Shown piece after piece: positions 46,193-56,200 of a stretch of DNA of 64,000 nucleotides. Position 1 is the stretch's first letter. The number at the start of each line of letters is the position of its first letter. A program made the translations under genes and the position numbers. The notes beneath the pieces are model-generated. The model ran no database searches. It had not been told where the DNA came from and saw only the letters and a program-made list of their open reading frames with translations. The stretch comes from Enoplolaimus lenunculus (Eukaryota > Nematoda > Enoplea > Enoplida > Thoracostomopsidae): contig JASANG010004122.1 of assembly GCA_030248215.1 (NCBI GenBank), positions 1 through 64,000 on the forward strand, in the 5' to 3' direction.

Positions 46193-49100
46193 TATTATGT
46201 TTTGTTGATGCGCACTGACAGCCTTCATGTCTTTGTCTTGCGTTGTGTAATAGAGTTGCCCAATAGCTTTGCCCCAGCCGCCGATACCAATGCCCTAGCA
46301 ATCAATAGCTAATTTAATAAACCAGAATTCATTCCTGCATAAATATGCACTGGCATCGTTTAGTATCGACGTGGCCCGTGTAATATCCTGTCTCAGGACA
46401 ACCGGGTAATAATATACATACCACATTTTAGCGGATAATTATAAATCTCCGTATTTATGCATGCCTCAGAAAAGCAAGCTAGCTGCTGATCTGAAAAACA
46501 TGTATCATGAGTAAGTCATTAAATTAATATTTTGCTTTAATCTTTCACTATTAGTGATTGTTACTTGTAGGCAGGATTTTAAATTTTGAAATTTCAGGGT
46601 GTTGTGCAAATACTGTTTTATTCTCAAGTTTGGTGATTCTTTCAGAGACAAATAATCGGAATGTTTGCAGTACGAATGTCTGATACTGATTTTACTTGGA
46701 ACCGGAACGGAATATTCAGTTTTTACTTTCTATTAATTTTAGCATTTGCAATCACGGAATGGTCGACTTAAATGTTAACAACTGGATTCATGTCAGTTAC
46801 CGCATTCCACACAAAAGTCACGTGTCGCTTTCTTGGTCCGTTATTGAAGTGAGAATTAAAGCAACATTAATTCATGCTTTTTCATTCGAAGATAGAATAC
46901 TGTTGGATTTCGAAATTTTTAATCTTGTGCGTATTAGGCATGCGGCTGTTATTGTTATTCAGAGTTCTTATTTGACTTGTGCACACAAAAGGCATGTGAA
47001 AGAAAATTTTGTCATGGTGCACGAGACTTGACATGAAGTGTTTTAGAAGGTGATGTGATTTGCAAACAGTTTTCGTGTTTCGCCAACATGTTCCAACCAA
47101 ATGAGTGCTAAATTCGTATTTGCTTACTTTACTCGGCATTTAAACTTTAAATCTCTTCACTGCTCTGAAAAACCATAAAAATCTTAAAGGATTCACTTCA
47201 ATTCACTTGTCTTGTGGAGTCTGCTGTCAAGTAAGAGTTGAACTATTTGTTCTCTGTAGCGTGTTTATTTGATCATTTAGCCTGAGAAAATTGACCGATG
47301 TCTGGCAGCGCTGAGGCCATATCATGCTATAATTTTGCTCAAAAAAGCGAAAACACTATCTTCGCTGCCCCTTGACCCATCACCAGCACTTGTGCGGTTG
47401 CTTAAATTTGCATCTCCTACTCAAAGTCTTCGAGAATTGGCTCGAGAAACCGATTTACCACTCGCTCAGGTTAGCTGCAAAATATAGGTTAGTGTAATAT
47501 AAATTTCTGGAACTGGTAAATCTACTGGGTTCACATAATTGTGTAAATACTTTGTCAAAATTTTTTGAAAATTTTTTAGCAAATATGATAAAGAGCTTTT
47601 AAAGATGTTTTCTTCGCATATGAACATGTGAATGTGTTGACACCGTCTGTGATTTAAGCTCTATTCAATTTTCAGATTTTCCAACTAGTCGGACATCTAG
47701 TTCATTGGGGAAAAGCAACGATAATATTTCCATTGGCCGAAACAAATGTGTACTGTGTGTCTCCGAACGCTGTTCTTAACAGGCAATATGAGTTTTGTTT
47801 TATATTTAGTGCAGTAACGATGAAAATCTTAATGCTAGCAGTTAGAACTGTTCCGGGGCTGGGGCTGAGTTTAGCGCAATACGGTTTCTGCTTCTACTGC
47901 AACGTGACTGTGTTTCAGGGAAAAATTATAGTTTGTTCTTTATCATAAGATGTATTTAGTTTTGCAGTGTATTTCATGCTAAGAACGCTAGAGAACAGAC
48001 GCCGAAAAACAAGACACGAAACATTACTTTTGCAGTGTATTTCATGCTAAGAACACTAGAGAACAGACGCCGAAAAACAAGACACGAAACATTACCGGAA
48101 TTCCATCATGCGCAAAGACAGGAATCATCCAAATCAATGCATCAGTCTTCCACGACCGAGTAATGATCAACATCTGGAACAATTGCTATTCAGGTCAAAT
48201 CACACACAGGCAGCAGCATCCTAATCAACATTTATATACCCCAACCAGCAGCTGCTTGCCAAGCTACAAGCCATCTATTGAACATCTGCTTTCATTGGAT
48301 CATTGCATTATCTTCGGCGATATCAACGCCCACAGCGAAGCATGGTTCTCCCAAATCGAAGGAGACGCTCGCGGCCGCCTGTTATTTATGTTAATCGATT
48401 AATGACTCAGACTTCGGCATTCGCAATAAGGAAGGGTCCTAGACCCGCCTCAGAGGTGACCTACTCTATCTTCGGACCATGTCCCAATCGTTGTGAAGAT
48501 ACTCGCTGATGTTTAAATGATCAGTACCGACCTGGAATCGTATGTCAATTTTAAGAAGGCTGATTGGACGTCTTTCACTGCTGATACTGAGGAACACTTC
48601 CTATCACACCTGCACCGAATGATGTTCATACTGGCGAGCGTGCATTTCATCTTATCCTCATTCGCGCCGCCCGCAAGCCCATATCGCGAGGAAGACTAAT
48701 GCAATCCGACCAAATATGCCTTCAGATCCTCCGGCGCTAATCAAGAATCGTGATAACCTGCGCCTTAACGATCCTGCAAACTCTAAGATAATCCAGCTCT
48801 CTAGAGAAATTGGTAACAAAATCCATGCATATAAAAGCAAAATCTGGTTAGAGCACCGGGTCAACATCAACTTCACGCATGCAGCACGAAGCTATGGAAG
48901 ACAATTAAGGGTTCGACAAAGCCCTCAGCAAGCGCAAAGGCCAATCAGCCAATCATCTTCAACAATGTCAACGTTTGCGACCCTAAAAACATTGCTGTCC
49001 TGTTCGATAGGCAATTCACACCACTACTTCCTACTGCGAACAATGCAAACGACCAGTCAGTCGCACATTCAAGTAAATCCATCACAGGTCTCACTTAATC

Positions 49101-52083
49101 ACAACTGATCAAACTTCAGCGGCCATCCGTTCAGCTAAAACAAGCAAGGCCCTTGGTCCAGATGATCTTGCACCGATACATCTGAAGCATCTCAGCCCAG
49201 CTGACATCAGTTGCCTTCACAGCGGTTTTCAACCTATCACCCAGAACCAGCGTTGTACCACCGAAGTGGATGGTAGCACGAATCATTCACTTACTGAAGC
49301 CGGGGAAGGCAACAGACAAGTCGGAGAGTTATCGTCATATCTCTACTGTCTCATGCAGCGAAGGTGCTAGAAAGAATAATGTTGCCAATTTTTGTTGGCA
49401 ATTTCGGTTCAAAAAGTCATGCGTGGTTTATTAAAGCGTGTTTGAACGTAAATAAACATACGCTAATGCAACTTTCACAATAACATGCGTACACCAGGTG
49501 ACTTTTGAGACTCTAGTTTTATGGACACTGAAGCATTTTTTGCTTCAGCATCCTTCACACTGAAGCTGAAGCATTTTTGGCTTCGGCGTCCCGCTCAGTG
49601 TCCTGGGCCGTTGAAGCCAGAAAGCTTCAGCATCCTTCACACTGAAGCATTTTTGGCTTCATTGTGCTACACACTGAAGCATTTTTGGCTTCAGTATCTT
49701 GGACGTTGAAGCCAAAAAGCTTCAGTGTGAAGGATGCTGAAGCCAAAAATGCTTAAATGTCCAGGACACTGAAGCTTTTAGGCTTCAACGTTCAGGATAC
49801 TGAAGCTTTTTTGGCTTCAGTGTTCAAAACACGACCCCTCAAAAGTCACTTGGTGTACGCATGTTATTCTGGAAGTTGCATAACAATGAATCAATCAGAA
49901 AAGCTGGGTCCGAATTGGCGCTGGAGCCCGGCTCTAGAGCAGCTGTACTAGCAGTCGTTGTAGCTGCGGACGTCTTACGAAATAATTCACACAGATACGT
50001 CACGGCCTCTCTTGGTGGGTAGCCATAACCAAGAGCTATGGATCTGTAGAGGCGACCAGGGAGTATCTTAGTTTATTGTGCGTTAAACATTTGAAAACAT
50101 GATGGACCTCCTCCTTAACAAGTTTGTATTGTTTGCATTGTAGGTTAAGTTTCTTGTAACAGTGACAAAATAATTTTATTTCAGTGATCGGTTAATTGAA
50201 TCATTCTCAAAAGCTTTTCCTGGTGAAAATTTCCATCAAACTGTTTCACAGTTTAACATTCCGATTTCCATGTCGGACTTTTGCAATTTGGTATCTTTTG
50301 AGGCATCCAAAGTGGTTAGTCTGTGTTTTATTTTTTATTTTCTGAATATTACAAGCGGGTTATTTATGATGCAGACAAGATTTCTATTTCTTTGAAATTA
50401 ATTGTTTTGCGGAACCAACTTTGAGATTTTGCATTAGACAATCATATCCATCGTTTTCGAATATTAATGAATAATTAATGACATTTTTGTCAAATATGCT
50501 TTGGAAGTAGTACGAATGGATAATTATTCATTGCTTCAGAGTTGGATTGTATCAATTTTCTTTCAAGTATCTTGGACAATTTCAATTTCAGAGGGAACGG
50601 TCTCAAATGGTCGTATGGTTCTTAAAACATCGTTTGTTGATTCAGCTCCATACATACTTTTATCTAACTGTACCCGATCCTGAAACGAGTTCATTTGAGT
50701 CGTGCAGCACGTCATCTAGTCAATTGTTTCCAGACAGCGGACAAGCGCGTGACGTTTCGGCGCAAGTTCCTCAGTCTCCGTCGAGTGCGAACGGTAAGAG
50801 TGTTTTTTGAGGTTGCTAATGCAACATCCGCAATATACTGTTATCTGCCAATGTGGAATGTGGAATTCCCAACTCCAAACCCGAATCCATATTGTACATC
50901 TGACCAATATTTCAATCTTCATCATAGCTATCGTGTTGTTCATCATTTTTTCTATGGTCAAGTTGACACAACGAAATTTGAAGAAATTGGTGGTGATGCT
51001 GGAAATTTGGAGACCATTTTGAACTAAACACTTAATTATTGTTGTATTAACAGAACACTGCATCATTTACACGATGTCGATGGTAATTCAGAAAATGTTT
51101 CCAAAAATTTTTATAGTTGAAGAAGGTGTGTGTAACATACACTGCTAGCCAAAGTGGATGTAATATTTGCAACATCAGCATGTTAAAAATATGGTTTTAT
51201 GGCTACTGATTATTTATAGTTTTTGCGAACGATGATGACGTATCACTTAGACGTCATGTAACAACTAATGAATATCGTGCAATTGTGAAGTGCGCTCGAA
51301 ATTGTAAATCTACTGATTTGTCGTTATTAGCCAAGTAAGCTTAAAACAACATTACAATAATTTACACACTTAAAAGTCCACAAAGGCGTAGAGTCACATA
51401 TTGTTCTCGTTTGTATGATCTTGTTTAATTTCTGTGAATTTCTTAGACTTGTATTGTACGCTAATAGCTAGAAACTTCGTATTCTTTTGAAAACAGGTTG
51501 TATGTTGATTGGTGATAGTAAAGATAGAACGTGATAATTACGATTTTGTTGAATGCTGAATATCGCATTTTTCAACGGCAAAATCCTCTTTGCATAACAT
51601 AATACAGAAGTTAACCTCAGACACTATTTTGTGAGACATAATTTTCTATCAGGATCTACGTACAAATGTGGCGAATAGCTGCATACATACGCTGTTATTA
51701 TGATTGATGTTCATCAAAAAATTGCTCAATTTTGATGTAGCCTCTGTCAGAACTAGAGTACAATATCACTGTTAGTAATTCATCTTAGTTAGTTAAGTGA
51801 TCTCACGCATCTTTAGGTTATCCGTGCACAATGTTTAAACACAGCAAAGGTATCAGATGGTGCAATGCTGTTTTGCACGGGTTACATTTACTGTTAAATA
51901 GTTATTTATCACTGGCTTTATTTTAGAATGGTGCCATATTTTCGCGGAAAACATCATGTGGAGGAGATAATGTATTCGTTAAATTTAAAGCGATCTCAAG
52001 TGTTTGCCTTGGTTGATAAATTTAGCGATATTGTTGTTGCTTGTACACATGAAGATGAACTGACTGCTGTTTATTTGGACTAA
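40418..52083 (+). CDS. NPRL3: NPRL3-like GATOR1 subunit, 13 exons
   Basis: Homologue of nitrogen permease regulator 3-like, a subunit of the GATOR1 complex that acts as GAP towards Rag GTPases at the lysosome and restrains TORC1 when amino acids are low. Diagnostic matches to human NPRL3 run the whole length: [120 protein letters not shown] and [16 protein letters not shown]. The thirteen exons all keep phase and give 517 aa, close to the human length (about 570). The ATG at 40418 begins [18 protein letters not shown]. One intron appears to be GC-AG. Introns carry a foldback, a LINE fragment and another foldback. Confidence 0.92.
40885..40930 (+). CDS. NPRL3: NPRL3 exon 2 (small)
   Basis: A 46-bp exon, acceptor ttttgctgcag, coding [15 protein letters not shown], aligned to human FSDVILATILATK. 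The donor is GTTAGT in phase 2. It is supported mainly by phase and weak similarity. Confidence 0.6.
41048..41260 (-). repeat. Inverted partial copy of CAGGGTG MITE
   Basis: Starts CAGGGTGCAAAGTGAAACTG and follows the reverse of the element at 35994-36326 as far as the ttgcaacgtataac region. It lies in NPRL3 intron 2. Confidence 0.65.
41971..42018 (+). CDS. NPRL3: NPRL3 exon 3 (small)
   Basis: A 48-bp exon, acceptor gtgtcttag, coding [15 protein letters not shown] plus the start of Arg. The donor GTTATC is weak, but the junction restores R-F-V-G-H-P in the next exon. Confidence 0.6.
44515..44632 (+). CDS. NPRL3: NPRL3 exon 4
   Basis: Begins [11 protein letters not shown], as in human RFVGHP, and ends [10 protein letters not shown], as in human ILFNVVFAL. 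The acceptor is ttgtttcag and the donor GTGTGG in phase 0. Confidence 0.88.
44968..45121 (+). CDS. NPRL3: NPRL3 exon 5
   Basis: Codes [20 protein letters not shown] and [20 protein letters not shown], ending NLAEG. The acceptor is gtttcgttttag and the donor GTACTT in phase 1. Confidence 0.92.
45330..46145. mobile_element. GC-armed foldback element in NPRL3 intron 5
   Basis: The terminal inverted repeats ctggcttctccacagc and gctgtggagaagccag are followed inward by G- or C-rich arms of about 150-200 bp, with an AT-rich centre. It sits inside a trinucleotide repeat: TAC units on the left, ACT then ATT units on the right. The right arm has two copies of the palindrome CCCCAGATGATCTGGGG. The open frames here are by-products of the C-rich arms. 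Confidence 0.75.
46146..46192 (+). repeat. (ACT)n/(ATT)n microsatellite
   Basis: A trinucleotide run beginning actactactact and continuing as about ten ATT units, directly abutting the right end of the foldback at 45330-46145. Confidence 0.9.
46432..46510 (+). CDS. NPRL3: NPRL3 exon 6
   Basis: Codes [20 protein letters not shown] then KNMYH, aligned to human LPKCKLARDLKEAYDSL. The acceptor is cacattttag and the donor GTAAGT in phase 2. Confidence 0.88.
46743..46821 (+). CDS. NPRL3: NPRL3 exon 7
   Basis: Codes [20 protein letters not shown] then IPHKSH, strongly like the human segment LHINSWLEVSFCLPHKIH. The acceptor is attaattttag and the donor GTGTCG in phase 0. Confidence 0.9.
47281..47469 (+). 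CDS. NPRL3: NPRL3 exon 8
   Basis: 63 codons: [39 protein letters not shown] and [11 protein letters not shown]. The acceptor is tgatcatttag and the donor GTTAGC in phase 0. Confidence 0.92.
47676..47782 (+). CDS. NPRL3: NPRL3 exon 9 (probable GC donor)
   Basis: Codes [20 protein letters not shown] and [12 protein letters not shown]. No GT gives the right phase; AACAG|GCAATA at 47783 does, and joins to SDRLIESF in exon 10 as in human SPLAEQF. Confidence 0.8.
47960..48095 (+). repeat. 68-bp tandem duplication
   Basis: Two nearly perfect copies of a unit starting ttttgcagtgtatttcatgc and ending gaaacattac (47960-48027 and 48028-48095), next to the left end of the LINE fragment in NPRL3 intron 9. 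Confidence 0.9.
48096..49384 (+). mobile_element. LINE fragment: endonuclease and start of RT
   Basis: A degraded non-LTR retrotransposon in NPRL3 intron 9, same strand as the gene. The frame at 48163-48402 reads [13 protein letters not shown].. and [20 protein letters not shown], an APE-type endonuclease block. A later frame gives [19 protein letters not shown] and a [13 protein letters not shown] end, the segment just before the RT fingers. Several stops and frame changes show it is dead. Probably the same family as the RT-core piece at 35430-35805. Confidence 0.82.
49468..49879. mobile_element. TGAAGC foldback element, complete
   Basis: A 412-bp element with 42-bp inverted ends (gcaactttcacaataacatg.. 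and its mirror ..ggaagttgc) differing at about three positions. The interior is built of repeated palindromic units of the form cactgaagcatttttggcttcagtg. No coding capacity. It lies in NPRL3 intron 9 behind the LINE piece; a truncated copy is at 2867-3045. Confidence 0.85.
50185..50314 (+). CDS. NPRL3: NPRL3 exon 10
   Basis: Codes [20 protein letters not shown] and [15 protein letters not shown], aligned to human AKFSLPVSLSEFRNPL. The acceptor is ttttatttcag and the donor GTTAGT in phase 0. Confidence 0.9.
50592..50793 (+). CDS. NPRL3: NPRL3 exon 11
   Basis: Codes [20 protein letters not shown], almost identical to human, followed by a Ser-rich linker. The donor is GTAAGA in phase 1. Confidence 0.92.
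51220..51334 (+). CDS. NPRL3: NPRL3 exon 12
   Basis: Codes [20 protein letters not shown] then SLLAK, aligned to human [20 protein letters not shown]. The acceptor is ttatttatag and the donor GTAAGC in phase 2. Confidence 0.85.
51927..52083 (+). CDS. NPRL3: NPRL3 exon 13 (C-terminus)
   Basis: Codes [20 protein letters not shown] and [16 protein letters not shown], then TAA at 52081, matching the human C-terminus VVTTHEDPVIAVFQALLP. Confidence 0.92.
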
Positions 52084-52136
52084 ACAACTTGCGTTTAATG
52101 TATATTAAGTGACTTTGTCGTGTTTTATTTAAACCA

Positions 52137-52365
52137 AGGAAAATTTACGCCTGTCGATTGTAAACAACCTGCTTGGGTCTGGTGATGAGGTTAAAATTAT
52201 TTCTCACTATTCGCCGCCAATGCTTAACAGAAAAACCTGCAAGAAAAAAGTTGTGCATGGCAACGTCGTTACTCCAACACTGTCATCTTCATCAAAAGTT
52301 GGAAGCGAAGTTTTTGCACTCAAGGATTTATCTTACATCGTTCGTGTACAAACAATTTAAAATTA
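52137..52365 (+). CDS. Possible unrecognised exon after NPRL3
   Basis: Starting 54 bp after the NPRL3 stop, behind an acceptor-like aaaccaag, the frame ENLRLSIVNNLLGSGDEVKI is open for about 72 codons to a TAA. A second frame from ATG 52185 is open over the same DNA for 77 codons. Neither is recognised, and neither joins in frame to the gene model at 52390. It could be a 5' exon of a downstream gene, 3' UTR of NPRL3, or chance. Confidence 0.2.
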
Positions 52366-52389
52366 TTAGGTTTGTTGTTCTTCGTTTGA

Positions 52390-52501
52390 ATGGATTCGGT
52401 TATATTTACGCCGCTTGATTTAAATAAAATGATGTGTAAAATTTGCGGTCGTCAGTATTTTGCGCTGTTCGCAGCTGAGCGATATGTTTTCAGTGACGCA
52501 G
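52390..52501 (+). CDS. Unrecognised gene, exon 1
   Basis: 37 codons plus one base, with a clean ATG and a consensus GTATGT donor. Contains the CKICG motif. Confidence 0.45.
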
Positions 52502-52826
52502 GTATGTTTATACAAGGAAACATCCGCTAACCCATAAACGGTGTACCACTTATTTTAACTTTTGAGCATGTTCTGGTAAGCAATTTGATTTTTGGTAGTC
52601 AAAAGGAAACGGAGTAGTATAAAGAATCTTCAGCGGAGAACATGAGAAGGTAGTGCATTTTTTGCATCAATTAATTCCAACATGGAACTTTACGCTGGAT
52701 GGTTTCGTCTGGGATCCATTCTGCGTACTTGCATTTGATGCTCCCGCAGCCGGAGGTGAGGCGAAATTAGGTAGTAACAATGACGGTTCATTAGTTAATT
52801 TTAGCCAATATCTGCAATGTTGTTAA
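52390..52826 (+). CDS. Small unrecognised two-exon gene model (Cys-x2-Cys)
   Basis: ATG 52390 is preceded by an in-frame stop. Exon 1 (52390-52501) codes MDSVIFTPLDLNKMMCKICG, then RQYFALFAAERYVFSDA, and ends at a GTATGT donor in phase 1. Exon 2 from 52639 restores phase and codes HEKVVHFLHQLIPTWNFTLD, then GFVWDPFCVLAFDAP, before stopping at 52824. That gives 99 aa. The Cys-Lys-Ile-Cys-Gly motif suggests a metal-binding knuckle, but I do not recognise the family. A GTGAGG at 52756 could be a donor, in which case the true protein is longer. It sits 306 bp after NPRL3 and 390 bp before NUP50. Confidence 0.45.
52639..52826 (+). CDS. Unrecognised gene, exon 2
   Basis: The acceptor cagcggag at 52638 is chosen because it alone keeps phase; the stronger-looking ttcag five bases upstream does not. 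Aromatic-rich stretch with Trp-x4-Leu-Asp-Gly-Phe-x-Trp, stop TAA 52824. Confidence 0.4.
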
Positions 52827-52845
52827 GTTGTTTGGTTTTACGCTA

Positions 52846-53036
52846 ATTTTCTGCGAACTTTCGGAAATTGTTTCCTGAAAATTGCGTCAAAAGCAGAACG
52901 AAAAGCGCTAAACACATAAATTTTGCAAAATTTTACTAGCGAAATTGCCGGAACCTCCGGCCAAAATTCTACCGGAGCCGGAGGCCGATTTTCTGCGGAA
53001 CCGGAGGCAGACCTCCGGTTGTACCCTGGAATAGTG
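52846..53036. repeat. Dispersed CCGGA-rich repeat
   Basis: Reads ttttctgcgaactttcggaa through a run of ccggagccggaggc words to ggttgtaccctgg. Related copies lie at about 20288-20440 and 4260-4610, and an end-like ccagggtacaaccag occurs at 20778. This suggests a small inverted-repeat transposon family with CCAGGGTACAACC ends. Confidence 0.55.
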
Positions 53037-53168
53037 TTATATAGTAAATTGCTCAAGCGCTGATTATAAACTTGTCTTGGAGGCTATAATATTGCCCCCA
53101 GGACGGAATAGAGTTATATAGTGAATTCCCTCTCAAACTCTGATTCGAAACTTGTCTTGTAGGCTATT
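53030..53168 (+). repeat. Imperfect tandem duplication before NUP50
   Basis: Two diverged copies of ggaatag(a)gttatatagt.. through aaacttgtcttg.aggctat, about 75 bp apart, between the dispersed repeat and the NUP50 start codon. Confidence 0.65.
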
Positions 53169-53216
53169 TTATTTTATTGACTTTGTATAAATTATTGTGA
53201 AAGTTCGTTTTACGTG

Positions 53217-53285
53217 ATGCCCAAAAGAAAACCTGGAACGGTTTTGACTAAAGAAAACTGGAATAACGAACCTGAACCAGAAGAG
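53217..53285 (+). CDS. NUP50: NUP50 exon 1
   Basis: 23 codons from ATG 53217, the importin-alpha-binding N-terminus. The donor is GTGTGC in phase 0. Confidence 0.85.
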
Positions 53286-56200
53286 GTGTGCGATTACTGC
53301 AGCTTTATTTTTGCATTGTATGTAGAGTTTTTGACATTGGCTCGGGATTCTGATGTTTTTTTGTCAAATCAACTGCAGGCATGCTACACATAAATCCTAT
53401 TATTCAGCTTGCATGAGAACAGCAAAACATTATTGTAAGTAGATAATAAGTAAAGTGATATTTTAAATACGATGCTTTATAGCTATGTATTTTGTATACA
53501 GGAAAATTTTTATTTTAGCGCGGAAATTTTACTGCTGCGGAAGATACAGAGATTGCTAGACGTCGTTTAAAAGTGGCAAAACGGAGGGTTCCAGAAGTAA
53601 GCATGCAATGAGTATATTCGTGTTCTATGTTTGAAGTTAAGGCCTTGGTTTGTTTCAAGTTCAGTACACTTTACATAGGTCATATATACTCATTATGAGC
53701 GCAGTGCTGTAAAATTCAGAGTCAAAACCACATTATATTACGTAGATGCGGGTTATTTTTTCTGCTTATAACCGCCTTAATTTGTGTTTACTTAGGTTGT
53801 TCAAAATTTCATTTTTCTGGGTTTTATAGGGCTCAACAAATGGCGGCGCTGGGATTTTTAGTGGATTTGCTGGTTTTACACCAAACAGTAATGCATCCGA
53901 GAAAAACGCGGCTGTGTCAAAGGGGTTATCGCTATTTTCTACTCCAACAACGACCGTTGTGTCAAAATCGCAAACGTCGAAATCAAGTTTTTCTTTTGGA
54001 CTGAGTAAACCTGGAACGAGGTCCGTTGGCGAAACTCCTGTCGTGTGTTTGGAAAGCTCTTCAAAGAAAATTAGTACGAAGGACTCTCCTGTGAAATTTC
54101 ATGTACCTCAAAAAAGAAGTAAGCTTGAAACATTCAGCCCGGGAGGTGCTAAAAAAACTGTAACAGTGCAATCACGAATTGCGGCAAATCCAACCACAAC
54201 AACTATTGATATTGTCAAACTGAAACGAAATCCAGAATTTTTGAAGGATTTAAAAGATTTGAACGAGGGCGTGTTTACTGTGCTGAAAGAGTTCATAGCA
54301 ACGACACCTCATATTGATCTCCGGCCGACGTTCCGCGATTATTTTAAACACTTCGATGATATTCTGGAGCGAACCAAGTGAGTTACGCAATGTTTTTATG
54401 TTACCTTAGTAACACGATAATTTGGTCCTCGTTTCGTTGTATCGAACTATAATGTATTTATTTTATAAATACGTTTGTTTTAATTCTATTGTTTCCGAAT
54501 TTACTGTATTACAATAGATTTCGTATAAGTTCTTGCATTTCACTATCGCAGTCTCAGGGTGGGGCTTTTGTCCCAGGCAGGGAGCCAACGGAAATCCTGT
54601 TTAATATTTGGAAAAATGATATCCGGTATTCGGCATAAATCGACCGGACGCCGAATATTTACGGTGGTATTCCTTAATTTCATAAAACTGCTTTTTTCAA
54701 GAGCCCTTTTTAACAGGAAAGTCAAGGAGTTCTAGTTTTGATACGTTGAAGTAAATGTTAAAAATTCAAGCTAACTATTAATTCTGATTCAGTAACATAA
54801 TTATGTAATATTTTATGCGAATCAAAATACTTCACAGTGTCCAACTGTAGACGTTGTATCCGGTCAATATCTGGTTCCTATAAAAATCACTATCAGGATC
54901 CGAGATCTGGTAAATTTTCGGTCGCACAACTTTTGGCTTGTCGTCAGCCTCTTTTGTGCTTAAATATGATTTTAGTTTCAGCGTCATGGTGGTCATCGTT
55001 TTTGGAATGCAAAATGAATTTGCTAGTTAGCTATGGTGAAGTTCTTTGAATGTAATTTAATACATGCATAAATTTCAAACAAAGTAACCCGGTTCTAACT
55101 GCGATTGTAGACTCATAATGCTCTTTTATGTAAATCAATGCGAAGCCAATGTTATATTCCGTAAAACGTTGTTTGGCAGATTGTCATCAAGCTTAAACAA
55201 TGAATATCAGTCGTCATCGGAAGAGGCTTCAAGTGTATCAAGTACCGATAAACCTATTATTAGTAAGTAAAATCTTAAGCGAAGGATAACATGTTATGTT
55301 TTATTCTAACATTTTAACATAGCGCATTTTGGCTTCATATTACATAACTACGCAGGCGTTAGCATAGTATTGTTTTAAAAACATTATCTCTAGCTATAAA
55401 ATTTAATGGCACTCGCACACATCTCCACAAGCGAAGACCTGTTACGTCTATGTAAATTAGTTTACGTTTAAGCCTAAGTTAAAGTTATGCCAAGATTTTG
55501 ATTGCTTTAGCATAAGTATTACTGGCTTGAACGCATGTAACTATTTTGTGAAGAAAACTCAGACCAGTGCTTGATGATGCCTACATTTATGCAGTGTTTA
55601 TTCAGGGGCACGCAGTTTCATCAGTTTTATTCGCTTTTGAGGTGCAGAGAAACCAAATAATCCGGTGTTTTCGTTGGGGCTTTCGAAATCGGAATCAGTT
55701 GCCAAGAACTTTACCGCAATGACAACGAGTTCTCCGATTGCTTCAAAATTCGACTGCTCCGTTAACACTACTTCAGCTTCATCAAATCCGGGTTTTTTTG
55801 TAAGTTTTTGACAATAATAATTATGCAAAAACTACTTTATTTTAATGCACGCTGCTGTAGTGTGAACTTAAATACATGAGTTCTTACATATACGCATCAA
55901 CGATCAGGGTCTCTGTTTTGCTTTTTGGTTTGAGTATAGTTTGTTTTCAAGTATTAATGGTTGTGGCTGTGCAAAAAGGCAATAACACCTTGCGAATTGG
56001 TGTTCAAATCAAGAAACCACTGCTAATGATATTAAGTTACGATATATTTAATGAAATTGGCTATTACTTCAAGTTAGGTAATTCATAATTTGCAAAATTG
56101 CAAGTCATTGGCTTGGGTGGGTGATGCAGTGATCTGTCAGATTTGAAAAGTTCTAGTTTGTGGAATACCGCATAGCGTCACTAGATGTATTGGCAAAACC

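Noticed and set aside
45242-46312. Gly/Pro-rich frames of 85-130 codons on both strands
   Set aside because: They are produced by the C- and G-rich arms and trinucleotide repeats of the foldback; homopolymer runs such as poly-Tyr and poly-Asn are translations of the microsatellite.
52173-52418. Frame of 81 codons after NPRL3
   Set aside because: It overlaps another open frame and has no recognisable protein signature; treated only as part of an uncertain region.
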